Origin: Nesterenkonia sp. Act20
Lineage (GTDB): Bacteria; Actinomycetota; Actinomycetes; Actinomycetales; Micrococcaceae
Direction of reading: 5' to 3'
Length of the DNA stretch: 64,000 nt
NCBI RefSeq assembly: GCF_019173455.1
Contig: NZ_JADPQH010000002.1
Coordinates: 201,490 to 265,489, forward strand
The notes under the pieces were generated by a model. The model ran no database searches and was not told the origin of the DNA. It saw nothing but the letters and a program-made list of their open reading frames with translations. Positions 15,809 to 23,324 of the stretch are shown here, in pieces. The stretch's first letter is position 1; each line of letters begins with the position of its first letter. A program made the position numbers and the translations under genes.

Positions 15809-17116
15809 ATGGAAGGCTCAACAAGCAATGTTCATGGACATCACCCGCCTCGCGCAGCACTTCGACTGCTGGCACGAAATCGCAGAGGGGCATACGACCA
15901 CTACAGGATGGGACTCGATCAAGAGGTGAGAAGGCTGCTGTGGCAAGGTCAAAGGAGAGTCCTCGACGTGTTTCGTCCGCGCCCTCGCCCCTCCCCGGCC
16001 CGGTACACCCGCAACGCCGACGGGCCGCTGATCACCGTCGGGATCACCAGCTACAACGACGCGGAGAAGATCTCACGTTGCCTAGAGAGCATCGCGGCGC
16101 AGACCCTGGGGGCCGAGCACATCGAAGTGCTCGTCGTGGACGATGGCTCCACGGACAAGACCGTGTCACTCGCCCGCAGCCATGAAAACAGCGGCCCCTG
16201 GGCAGCATTCACCGTTCACCGGCACGGTGCCTCGGGCAGCCCGTCCAAGGGCCGGAACATCATCATGGACGAGGCCACCGGCCAGTTTGTGTTCTTCGTC
16301 GACGCTGATGACTATCTGGGCCCCGAGGCGCTGCAGACGATGACCCAGGCGGCGACGAAGAAACGGGCGGACATCGTAATCGGCCGCTACGTCGGGGTGA
16401 ACCGCTCAGCGCCCAATGTCCTGGAGCCTCGCGGGACGTCCTCGAGCAAGGACTACCACTCCGGCTGGCTCAACAGCCTGCATGTGCAGAAGCTGTTCCG
16501 CACCGCGTTCATTCGCAGCCTGGACTACCGGTTCAACGAGTCGCTCATCTACGCCAGTGATCATCCCTTCATGATCAGCGCGTTCCTGCACGCCGAGCGC
16601 GTCGCCATGGTCGAGGACGTGGACTGCTATTTCCTCACCATGGACGCTCCCGAGACAGAAACTGAGACAGCGACTGGAACTGAGACGGCGTCTGGGACTG
16701 CCAGTGCCTCAGCCACGGCACGGGTGAACGTCTCGCGCGCGGAGATCTCCGCGAAGAAGCAGCTCCAGTTTCTCCACGACTGCTTCGGCATTCTGGCCCT
16801 CGGCCGCGGCCAGGGCGGCCGGACCAGCACCCGGGCTGGCACGATGCGCGCCGACTATTGGAACCGACTGCTGAAGCTGCACCTGCCCATGCTGGTGCTG
16901 CGCAAGAACGACGACGCCGCCATTGTGGAACTGGCTCAGCAGGCCCGCAACATGGCCGAGCTCTATGGCGCCCAGACGCAGCGCTCCCGACTCGCCGAGG
17001 GCGCCCAGACCATGCTCACGGCACTGCAGCAGACCTCACAGGATGACCCGGGAGACGGCGCGAAGCTCACCGCCGCTGCCGAACAGGTCCGAGCTGATGT
17101 CCGCGGATCGGCCTGA
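15809..17116 (+). CDS. GT2 family glycosyltransferase
   Basis: The GT-A core spans about residues 72-290: ITVGITSYNDAEKISRCLES, the nucleotide-binding VLVVDDGSTDKTV, GRNIIMDEATGQFVFFVDADD with the DxD-type metal motif, then the acceptor-side HVQKLFRTAFI. A helical C-terminus follows (about 310-430). Between them is an unusual Glu/Thr/Ala-rich stretch (TETETATGTETASGTASA) encoded by a short imperfect repeat. The start could be the ATG at 15809 or a later ATG at 15908; the catalytic domain is unaffected. It is the only short GT2 enzyme of the locus and is followed 36 nt later by an EamA transporter. Confidence 0.85.
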   Translation: MEGSTSNVHGHHPPRAALRLLARNRRGAYDHYRMGLDQEVRRLLWQGQRRVLDVFRPRPRPSPARYTRNADGPLITVGITSYNDAEKISRCLESIAAQTLGAEHIEVLVVDDGSTDKTVSLARSHENSGPWAAFTVHRHGASGSPSKGRNIIMDEATGQFVFFVDADDYLGPEALQTMTQAATKKRADIVIGRYVGVNRSAPNVLEPRGTSSSKDYHSGWLNSLHVQKLFRTAFIRSLDYRFNESLIYASDHPFMISAFLHAERVAMVEDVDCYFLTMDAPETETETATGTETASGTASASATARVNVSRAEISAKKQLQFLHDCFGILALGRGQGGRTSTRAGTMRADYWNRLLKLHLPMLVLRKNDDAAIVELAQQARNMAELYGAQTQRSRLAEGAQTMLTALQQTSQDDPGDGAKLTAAAEQVRADVRGSA

Positions 17117-17152
17117 CGGCTTGCCCTGAGTCTGCAACCAGGAACCCCTCTC

Positions 17153-18043
17153 ATGCTCCCCTACCTGATGATGATCATGGTCGTGATCTTCTATGCGGGG
17201 AACATCCTGGTCGGTGAATCGCTGAACAGCCTTCCGCCACTGACCATCGCGTTCTGCCGCCTGGTCATCGCCTTTCTCTGCCTCGCACCGCTAGCGGGCA
17301 AGGCCGCCTGGAGGGCACGGGAAGTGTTCCGTGAACAGTGGAAACCCCTGCTGCTGCTGACGCTCACGGGTGTCGCCTTCTTCAACACGTTCATCTACGG
17401 GGCTCTGCGGTTCACCTCCTCCACGAACGTCTCAGTCCTGGAGTCTCTGATTCCTGCGCTGACTCTGGCGCTGAGTGCGCTGCTGCTCCGGGAGAGACTG
17501 CGCTCGGTCCAGTGGTGGGGAGTCGCGCTGTCCCTCTTGGGCGCGCTCTGGGTCATCACCGATGGCCAGCTCCTGCGCCTCGGCGAACTCTCCTGGAACG
17601 TGGGAGACGGCATCATGATCGGGGCGATCATCTCCTGGGCGGTGTACTCCATCGCGGTGACGCGGTACCTGCACCTGTTCCCCAGCTTCAGCGTCGTCCT
17701 CGTCATGACCGGGCTGGGGGCCGTCATTCTGGCGCCACTGGTCGCAGTCGAGTGGATGATACTCGGTGTTCCCACGCTCACGTTGACCGAGCACCTGCCG
17801 GGACTGCTCTACCTGGGGGTCTTCCCGAGCGTGGTGGCGCTGCTGTTCTACAACCGCGCGGTACAACGTCTGGGCGCCGGCAGAGCATCTGTCTTTCTGA
17901 ACTTTCTGCCGGTGGCCACTATGGCAGGAGCCGTCCTGTGGCTGGGCGCGGAGCTGACTGCAGCAAAAATCATCGGGGCACTCGTGGTCATCCTCGGCGT
18001 GCTCCTGGCCACCCGCACCGGCAGAACCCGGGTGACCCGCTAG
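17153..18043 (+). CDS. EamA/DMT family transporter
   Basis: The 296-residue protein has ten predicted hydrophobic helices in two repeats of five, the EamA layout. Typical marks are PPLTIAFCRLVIA in the first repeat, ALRFTSSTNVSVLESLIPALT near helix 3-4, and LGVFPSVVALLFYNRAVQRLGAGRASVFL in the second. DMT proteins export metabolites or amino acids, and some move sugars or nucleotide sugars. Lying 36 nt after a glycosyltransferase gene, it may carry a precursor or a lipid-linked intermediate, but that is only positional. It converges on the next minus-strand set. Confidence 0.9.
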   Translation: MLPYLMMIMVVIFYAGNILVGESLNSLPPLTIAFCRLVIAFLCLAPLAGKAAWRAREVFREQWKPLLLLTLTGVAFFNTFIYGALRFTSSTNVSVLESLIPALTLALSALLLRERLRSVQWWGVALSLLGALWVITDGQLLRLGELSWNVGDGIMIGAIISWAVYSIAVTRYLHLFPSFSVVLVMTGLGAVILAPLVAVEWMILGVPTLTLTEHLPGLLYLGVFPSVVALLFYNRAVQRLGAGRASVFLNFLPVATMAGAVLWLGAELTAAKIIGALVVILGVLLATRTGRTRVTR

Positions 18044-18086
18044 CCAGCGAACCGAGTGCCGCCGGCCTCCGTCGCGCCAGGGCGCC

Positions 18087-18515
18087 TTACCGCTGAGCGC
18101 TCTCCTCGCCGGCTGACTCTGCCCGCAGCCGGGCGATCTCGTCTTCAACGTACTGACGGTGGTCTTCGAATCCGGCGAGCGTGCGTGCCTCGCTGGTGCG
18201 CAGTCGGGCTTCGGTGGCGTCGAGGGTGCGGTTGATCTGGATGGTGCGCTCGTCGATGCGCCGGAACATCGCCGTGGTGCGCGCGGGCCTGACGCTCGCC
18301 TCCAAGTCGGTGAGCCTCCCGCGAATCCCAGAAGAGGTGTGGGTCATGGCCGCCAGGGTCAGAATCACCAGCGCCGAGAACAGACCGAAGCTAACGATCC
18401 CGGCGACGGCGGCGAAGACCCAAAGCTGCATCAGCACCGCGATCAGGGTGACCACCAGTGAGACCCCGTAGAGCGCGATCAGCCCGAGCTGTTCTTTGGA
18501 GAGTCCTCGAGTCAT
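18087..18515 (-). CDS. Small membrane protein with two helices and a coiled coil
   Basis: The ATG at 18515 overlaps the TGA of the upstream glycosyltransferase in an ATGA, so the two are translationally coupled. The 142-residue protein has two transmembrane helices (about 10-30 and 33-56) and then a charged helical segment (TDLEASVRPARTTAMFRRID, later EARLRTSEARTLAGFEDH) likely to form a coiled coil. No family is recognised. Similar two-helix coiled-coil proteins follow the other two long GT2 enzymes of this locus, which suggests a partner or anchor. A longer frame on the same strand upstream of this ATG is antisense-like and not part of the gene. Confidence 0.75.
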   Translation of the reverse strand: MTRGLSKEQLGLIALYGVSLVVTLIAVLMQLWVFAAVAGIVSFGLFSALVILTLAAMTHTSSGIRGRLTDLEASVRPARTTAMFRRIDERTIQINRTLDATEARLRTSEARTLAGFEDHRQYVEDEIARLRAESAGEESAQR

Positions 18516-21010
18516 AGGGCCAGTGTCTCCCGATCCGGTGTGGTCATGGTCTGCTCGGCCAGCTGGCCGATGAAGTCTGCATAGGCGGTCCACTCGTGCC
18601 TCCGGGCGAGGGCCAGTCCGCGTGCGGCCTGTTCGGCAAACAGCTGCTCGTCGGCGCTGTAGCGACGAATCAGCGGCTGAACGTCCTCCGCCTGGGCATA
18701 GAGTGCGGCGCGTCCGTAGACCGGCTCGAAGGCCGGAGGGAGGACCGCGACGGCGCCACTGGCCATCGCCTCCAAGACGGCCCGCTCCGGGTGATCGGGC
18801 GGAGTCTGCGCGTAGTGCACGAAGAAGTCCACGGCGCGGTAGAACCCTGCCCGGGATGCCTCTCCAGGTTCGAAGGCCACCCAATTGGCGGGCAGATGAC
18901 GGACGTTCAGAGCGCGCTGGGCGGCTGCAGGGTCCCCATAGAGGCGGACATCGGTGTTCTCCTCGGCAGGCCAGCGTGCGAGCGTCTCGGAGGCGTGAGC
19001 GGGCCAGTCTTCGCGGGTGACTCCGGCCCAGCGGCCGATCACGGGGCGCCGGGAGGAGAGGCTGCGGCGCCTCCTCGCGGCGCCGGGAGCGAAGGGACTG
19101 GTGTAGCTGAATGCGCTGATGTCCTCGGCCGGCAGCAGCTTGTTCAGGGCCGTTCGGACACGCGCGGTGCTCGGCACCCACTGGGCGCGGCGTCCGAAAT
19201 AAGCCTCTGCATGCCGGGCGCACTCCTCCGGCAGGTACTTGACCTTGGATTCGGCGTCGCGGGGCGGCGCCTCTGCGGCCACCACCACCTGCTCAGGGGT
19301 GAACGCCGTGGACCCGGCGGGCATGAATTGGAGGAGCTCGGGATTGCGCACCAGCAGCAGCCCCACCGCGTGGAAGTCTTCGTCGGCAAGGACCAGCTGG
19401 ACCTGACCGGTGGAGATGAGCTTCTCGATCGGGGCGCAGTGTGTCCGGGCGTAGCGGGCCAGGTGCAGCGCGTTGTCCAGGTGCAGCACGCCGACGCGCT
19501 GACCGGCCTGCAGCAGATGGTGGATCTCCTCGAGGGCGCTGATCTGTTCGGGGCCGTATTCGCACCAGTCGGCGGCGATCACCACGTCCAACCGGGGGCC
19601 AGGTGGCGGAGGCTGGGTGAACCGTGCCGGGACGTGGACTGGAGCGTCCTCTCCGGTGCTGAGCCGCAGTTGCTCCGGTGTGGCCCGGGTGTGCCAGGTC
19701 TTATAAGCGCTCCAGAACGCCCGCCGGGCAGGGTGCTGCCAGCCGGGGCGGAAGTCCGCGCGGGAGAGTGAGTCGGGGAGGATCCGCATAAAGATCAGCG
19801 GCTCTTTGATCAGCCCGACGGGTTTGCGGACGTAGGCGGCCAGTCTGTTCCGCAGCTCGTTATCCGCTGCCTTGCGGGCGGGCAGATAGCCGCCGAGTTC
19901 GCGGAGGAGCTGGGTGGGCGCCATGAGGGTGGGGGCGCTGGGGATATAGGGCAGGTAGCCGCGGCGGATGCGCACCAGATCCTCGGTCATGTTCACCGTG
20001 TAGACCTGGTTGCCCGGCTGGTCCGGGTGTCGCAGGAGGTCGCTGACCTGTTTCTCGATCCGCTGGGGGTGGGACCAGTCGTCGGCGTCCTGGCCGGTGA
20101 TGTACTCCCCTCGCGCCTGAGCGATTCCGACGTTGCGGGCGGCATAGGTGCCGCCGTTGGTGGCGAGCCTGATGACGCGGACCCGCTGGTCCAGGGCCTC
20201 GAGCTCATCGAGAATGGGCGCATAGTCCGCCGGAGAGGCGTCGTCGAGGATGAGCAGCTCCAGGTTCTGCCAGGTCTGCTCCAGGATGGAGCGCGCTGAC
20301 TGGAGCACGTCCTCTCGCTGCGGCTGGAACGCCGTCATGATCACGGTGACCAGCGGATCGGCGGGCCCCTCCCCCACGCGCGGTGCGTCGGGGTCTGGTG
20401 TGGAGGTGAGCAGGTTGAACGGGATGCCGTCTCCCGGGCGCAGCGTGACCGGAGCCAGGTCATAGTCGTCGAACTGCCGGTTGAACCGTTCCTGCCACCG
20501 CTGGACTGAAAGCCCGTCGCCGCCTCGGATGAACGGGCTGCGGGAATCGGTGACCAGGTAGTCGAAGTGGAAGGAGCGCACCTCGGGGTGCTCGGCAAAG
20601 AGCTGCTCCAGGTCAGCGAAGCGCTCCTGTTCGAAGAGCAGCTCGGCCTCAAGCTTGAGCAGCTGCCGCCTGTTGGTCGGCCAGTCCCTGGGCCGGTGGT
20701 TGATCAGCTGCAGCGCGGCCGTGGCAAACTCGGTATCGGTGGGCTCGGTGTTCTGCAGGGCGCAGACACCTGCGAGCCGGGCGAGCCAATCCACGCTCAG
20801 CGAGTAGCTGGAGACGGAGCCCTCAAGGACCTTCCCCACGGTTTCTGCGTATCCCATGGTCCCGTGGGAGGCGCCGGAGGCAAGGATCTCGCGCATGTGG
20901 ACGGAGGCGCCACGCAGGGCGGTGCTCTCAAGTTCAGCGATGCGCCCTGCTCCTCGGGAGATGTAGCCCTGGATCATGCCGGCGCGCCAGAGGTCCTCAG
21001 TGCTGTCCAA
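18512..21010 (-). CDS. Two-domain glycosyltransferase: GT2 followed by GT4-like
   Basis: A TTG at 21010 is the likely start, because AGGAGAGG lies 7 nt before it and the frame beyond looks non-coding; this gives 832 residues. Residues about 1-200 are helical. The GT2 domain (about 220-420) carries VTVIMTAFQPQRED, LELLILDDASPADY, GGTYAARNVGIAQARGEYI and TGQDADDWSHP. After a linker, residues about 640-830 hold a GT4-like domain (RPVIGRWAG and LEAMASGAVAVLPPAFEPVYG). The protein has no membrane helices. Its stop overlaps the next gene by 4 nt. It is a paralogue of the genes at 31,964 and 41,029. Confidence 0.8.
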   Translation of the reverse strand: MDSTEDLWRAGMIQGYISRGAGRIAELESTALRGASVHMREILASGASHGTMGYAETVGKVLEGSVSSYSLSVDWLARLAGVCALQNTEPTDTEFATAALQLINHRPRDWPTNRRQLLKLEAELLFEQERFADLEQLFAEHPEVRSFHFDYLVTDSRSPFIRGGDGLSVQRWQERFNRQFDDYDLAPVTLRPGDGIPFNLLTSTPDPDAPRVGEGPADPLVTVIMTAFQPQREDVLQSARSILEQTWQNLELLILDDASPADYAPILDELEALDQRVRVIRLATNGGTYAARNVGIAQARGEYITGQDADDWSHPQRIEKQVSDLLRHPDQPGNQVYTVNMTEDLVRIRRGYLPYIPSAPTLMAPTQLLRELGGYLPARKAADNELRNRLAAYVRKPVGLIKEPLIFMRILPDSLSRADFRPGWQHPARRAFWSAYKTWHTRATPEQLRLSTGEDAPVHVPARFTQPPPPGPRLDVVIAADWCEYGPEQISALEEIHHLLQAGQRVGVLHLDNALHLARYARTHCAPIEKLISTGQVQLVLADEDFHAVGLLLVRNPELLQFMPAGSTAFTPEQVVVAAEAPPRDAESKVKYLPEECARHAEAYFGRRAQWVPSTARVRTALNKLLPAEDISAFSYTSPFAPGAARRRRSLSSRRPVIGRWAGVTREDWPAHASETLARWPAEENTDVRLYGDPAAAQRALNVRHLPANWVAFEPGEASRAGFYRAVDFFVHYAQTPPDHPERAVLEAMASGAVAVLPPAFEPVYGRAALYAQAEDVQPLIRRYSADEQLFAEQAARGLALARRHEWTAYADFIGQLAEQTMTTPDRETLAL

Positions 21011-21062
21011 AATGCGCCCTCTCCTCTGCTGCCCCTCCAGCTGCGTTTCGTCCCGCAGCACT

Positions 21063-21956
21063 CTACGCGGTCCAGTCCTCGAGCATAGTGACACCGCGGT
21101 CAATCGTGTCCACGAATCGGGCGCGGCCCGGGGGCTCGTGAAAGGGTGCCGCGGAGTACTCTTCGAAGCGGACCCGTTCCGCGTTGGGGCCACCCTGGAC
21201 GGAGTCTCTGAAGGGCAGATAGTGCTTCACGTAATGGTGTTCATCGCGGACGTTCTGCACCACCAGCGCGTAGTTCTGACGCGGCTCTGAGTAGGTTGTG
21301 ATGGCGGAGACGCGGCTGCCGAGCGCCAGCAGCCATTTTCGGCGAGACCTGTCTCGCTGTTCGAGCGCAGGCATGATGCGTCGAATGTAGCTGGCCTGCG
21401 CCTTCCAGTGATACCTGTTCAGCGCGGTCTGAGCGTTGAAGGAGATCGCCAGGCTTCCGGGAAGATGCGGGGCGACTTGAAGTGCGGCGAAACCCCCTCC
21501 GGAAGACCCGACCAAGACTATCTGGTCGGCACCGGCCGCCTCCGCCGCCTTAGTGATGACCTCCCCCAGCAACGGATAAAGCTCCACTCCCTCCCACCCC
21601 AGATACCAAGCGAGCAGCAGCTTGGAATCAACCGTGAGTGTGGGGTCAGACAAAAACAGACAGGAGTACTCAGTGCGTTCATCCAGCGTGCGGAGCCACT
21701 CGAAGCGGGGCAGGTGATGACGTCCGTTGAGCATGGCCCCGTGAAACACGACGACGAGCGCGCGGCTGCCCTTGTTCAGCAGCAACGCGTCCAGGCGGCC
21801 CCGGTCGTCAAGGGCGACAGCGTAGCGCAGCGCACCCCGCTGGGCACTGAACACCAGCTCTGCAGGGAAATCAAAGCGCACTACCGGGACGGAGATGCCG
21901 CCCCGATCTGGGGCGACGACGGGTTCAGTGTTCATGATCAGCGACAAGTATGCCAT
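21063..21956 (-). CDS. Alpha/beta hydrolase of the polysaccharide-locus type, first paralogue
   Basis: I chose the ATG at 21956, 22 nt after the HAD gene, giving 297 residues; an ATG at 21935 is also possible. The nucleophile elbow is GSSGGGFAAL with the catalytic Ser, preceded by the VVVFHGAMLNGR strand and the oxyanion region. A late RDEHHYVKHYLPF region may provide the catalytic His. It resembles the protein at 27,921 (both have FHGA, an elbow GSSGGGFA and a WY-containing segment before it). Such hydrolases may add or remove acyl groups on the polymer; the substrate is not known. Confidence 0.75.
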   Translation of the reverse strand: MAYLSLIMNTEPVVAPDRGGISVPVVRFDFPAELVFSAQRGALRYAVALDDRGRLDALLLNKGSRALVVVFHGAMLNGRHHLPRFEWLRTLDERTEYSCLFLSDPTLTVDSKLLLAWYLGWEGVELYPLLGEVITKAAEAAGADQIVLVGSSGGGFAALQVAPHLPGSLAISFNAQTALNRYHWKAQASYIRRIMPALEQRDRSRRKWLLALGSRVSAITTYSEPRQNYALVVQNVRDEHHYVKHYLPFRDSVQGGPNAERVRFEEYSAAPFHEPPGRARFVDTIDRGVTMLEDWTA

Positions 21957-21978
21957 CAAACCCAGACTCGCCGGATCG

Positions 21979-22635
21979 CTAGAGGAGGGTCTGCAGACTC
22001 TCCACGCTGGCGATGTCGTTCCGCTGGCACCACGCTTTCCACCCGGGGACTTCGGTCCATCCGGAGATGAAGATGAAGTCGAGTCCAGCTTTAGTGGACG
22101 CCCTGTAATCGTAGGTGCTGTCGCCGAGGAACAGCGCGGGTCCGGAGATATTCTCTCGCTCCAGTTCCCGGGCAAGGATGGCGTCTTTCGTGTCCGGGCT
22201 GCCGAAGATGCCGCCATCGAAGTGCTCGTGGATGCCGCGAGTCGTGAAGATCTCGCGAATCTCTTCTTGGTCTCCTCCAGAGACGATCAGCCACTGGGAC
22301 GCTTTGGTGGCTTCGCGCAGCTCGTCCAAGCCTGGGGCGATCTCGCATGCCATCAGACCGGTGCGAACATGCCCAGCGTAGGTCTCCAGCAGAGAATCCA
22401 GTCCCGGACCTTGGCTACCATCGACCATTTCGTCAAGGAAGAGCGCGAACTTCTTGTAGCGGGAGATCCCACCATTGGCCACGTGGAATTCGACCATCCG
22501 CTGCGCCGCTTCCTCACCGTAGGCCAGGGCGGTCTGGTAGAAGGCCTGGGTCTTGACCTTGTTGGAGTCGAGAACCACCCCGTCACAGTCGAAGACCAGC
22601 GTCGGGTACTTCGAGAGCTCAACCGGTGAGCTCAC
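21979..22635 (-). CDS. HAD superfamily hydrolase
   Basis: This 218-residue haloacid-dehalogenase-like protein shows motif I FDCDGVVLDSN, with the nucleophile Asp and the acid Asp two residues later. Motif II is IVSGGDQEE, and motifs III and IV are the Lys/Asp regions around DTKDAIL and FLGDSTYDY. A helical cap lies between I and II. It is probably a phosphatase for a sugar or ulosonate phosphate. The GTG start overlaps the stop of the CMP-ulosonate synthetase by 4 nt, which couples it to the aldolase pathway. Substrate is inferred. Confidence 0.85.
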   Translation of the reverse strand: MSSPVELSKYPTLVFDCDGVVLDSNKVKTQAFYQTALAYGEEAAQRMVEFHVANGGISRYKKFALFLDEMVDGSQGPGLDSLLETYAGHVRTGLMACEIAPGLDELREATKASQWLIVSGGDQEEIREIFTTRGIHEHFDGGIFGSPDTKDAILARELERENISGPALFLGDSTYDYRASTKAGLDFIFISGWTEVPGWKAWCQRNDIASVESLQTLL

Positions 22636-23324
22636 AGCTCCACGAGGCCCTTCTGCAGGAGCGTCTCCCCCACGATGAAGTCCGCGTTCCAGTCGATGTC
22701 GTGGCTGACCAGCTTGTCCAGGGAGTACAGGTACGGGTGCTCGCCAATGCGGTCATCGAGCTCCTGGTAGACCTGCGCCGGGGCGAGGAACACGCCACTG
22801 TTGACCTCATGGACAGGTTCCAGCGTCTGCGTGCGTGGCCATTTCTCCACGGACCGGTCATAGTTCATCGGACGTTCGCGCTGCCAGAGGAAACCGTGGA
22901 TTTCGGTGGTCGTCATCAAGGAGTCATAGCCAGCGGCGAGCTGCTCCTGGTAAGCAGCGATGATCTTGTCGTACTGGGCAGCGGTGATGAACGGGCTGGT
23001 GACATGCGTCCACAGAATGTGCCCCTCCCCGATCAGCTCCAGAGCGTGGGCCACCAGCTGGTCGGTGCTGGTCGCGCTCGAGGACAGCTCCTCGGCACGC
23101 CGGTGCACTCGGAGCTTCGGGCTGTCCAGGGTCTGTGCGTAGGTGAGGATTTCCTCATCGTTGGTGGACAGGACGACTTCGTCTACACGGTCGCTAGAGA
23201 AGAGCTGCTTGAGCTTGATCTCGATCAGTCCATGCTGAACATCCGCGAAAGGCTTGATGTTCTTGCGCGGGACGCGCTGACTGCCGGCCCGGCACGGAAG
23301 GAAGGCGGTGACGCGTTCGCTCAT
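22632..23324 (-). CDS. CMP-ulosonate synthetase (acylneuraminate cytidylyltransferase family), second paralogue
   Basis: The 230-residue protein begins with LPCRAGSQRVPRKNIKPF, the nucleotide-binding motif of NeuA-like enzymes, and continues with SATSTDQLVAHALELIGEG and WTHVTSPFITAAQYD. It shares the NYD...KWPR.Q motif with the paralogue at 13,488. The ATG overlaps the upstream aldolase stop by 4 nt (ATGA) and its own stop overlaps the HAD gene by 4 nt. That tight coupling says the aldolase product is probably the acid activated here. The exact acid, Kdn-like, Kdo-like or other, cannot be read from the sequence. Confidence 0.85.
   Translation of the reverse strand: MSERVTAFLPCRAGSQRVPRKNIKPFADVQHGLIEIKLKQLFSSDRVDEVVLSTNDEEILTYAQTLDSPKLRVHRRAEELSSSATSTDQLVAHALELIGEGHILWTHVTSPFITAAQYDKIIAAYQEQLAAGYDSLMTTTEIHGFLWQRERPMNYDRSVEKWPRTQTLEPVHEVNSGVFLAPAQVYQELDDRIGEHPYLYSLDKLVSHDIDWNADFIVGETLLQKGLVEL

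Noticed and set aside
18516-19223. N-terminal extension of the small coiled-coil gene at 18,087
   Set aside because: The extension is Arg/Pro-rich, lies antiparallel in frame usage within the glycosyltransferase gene and has no motif; the ATGA overlap at 18515 sets the real start.
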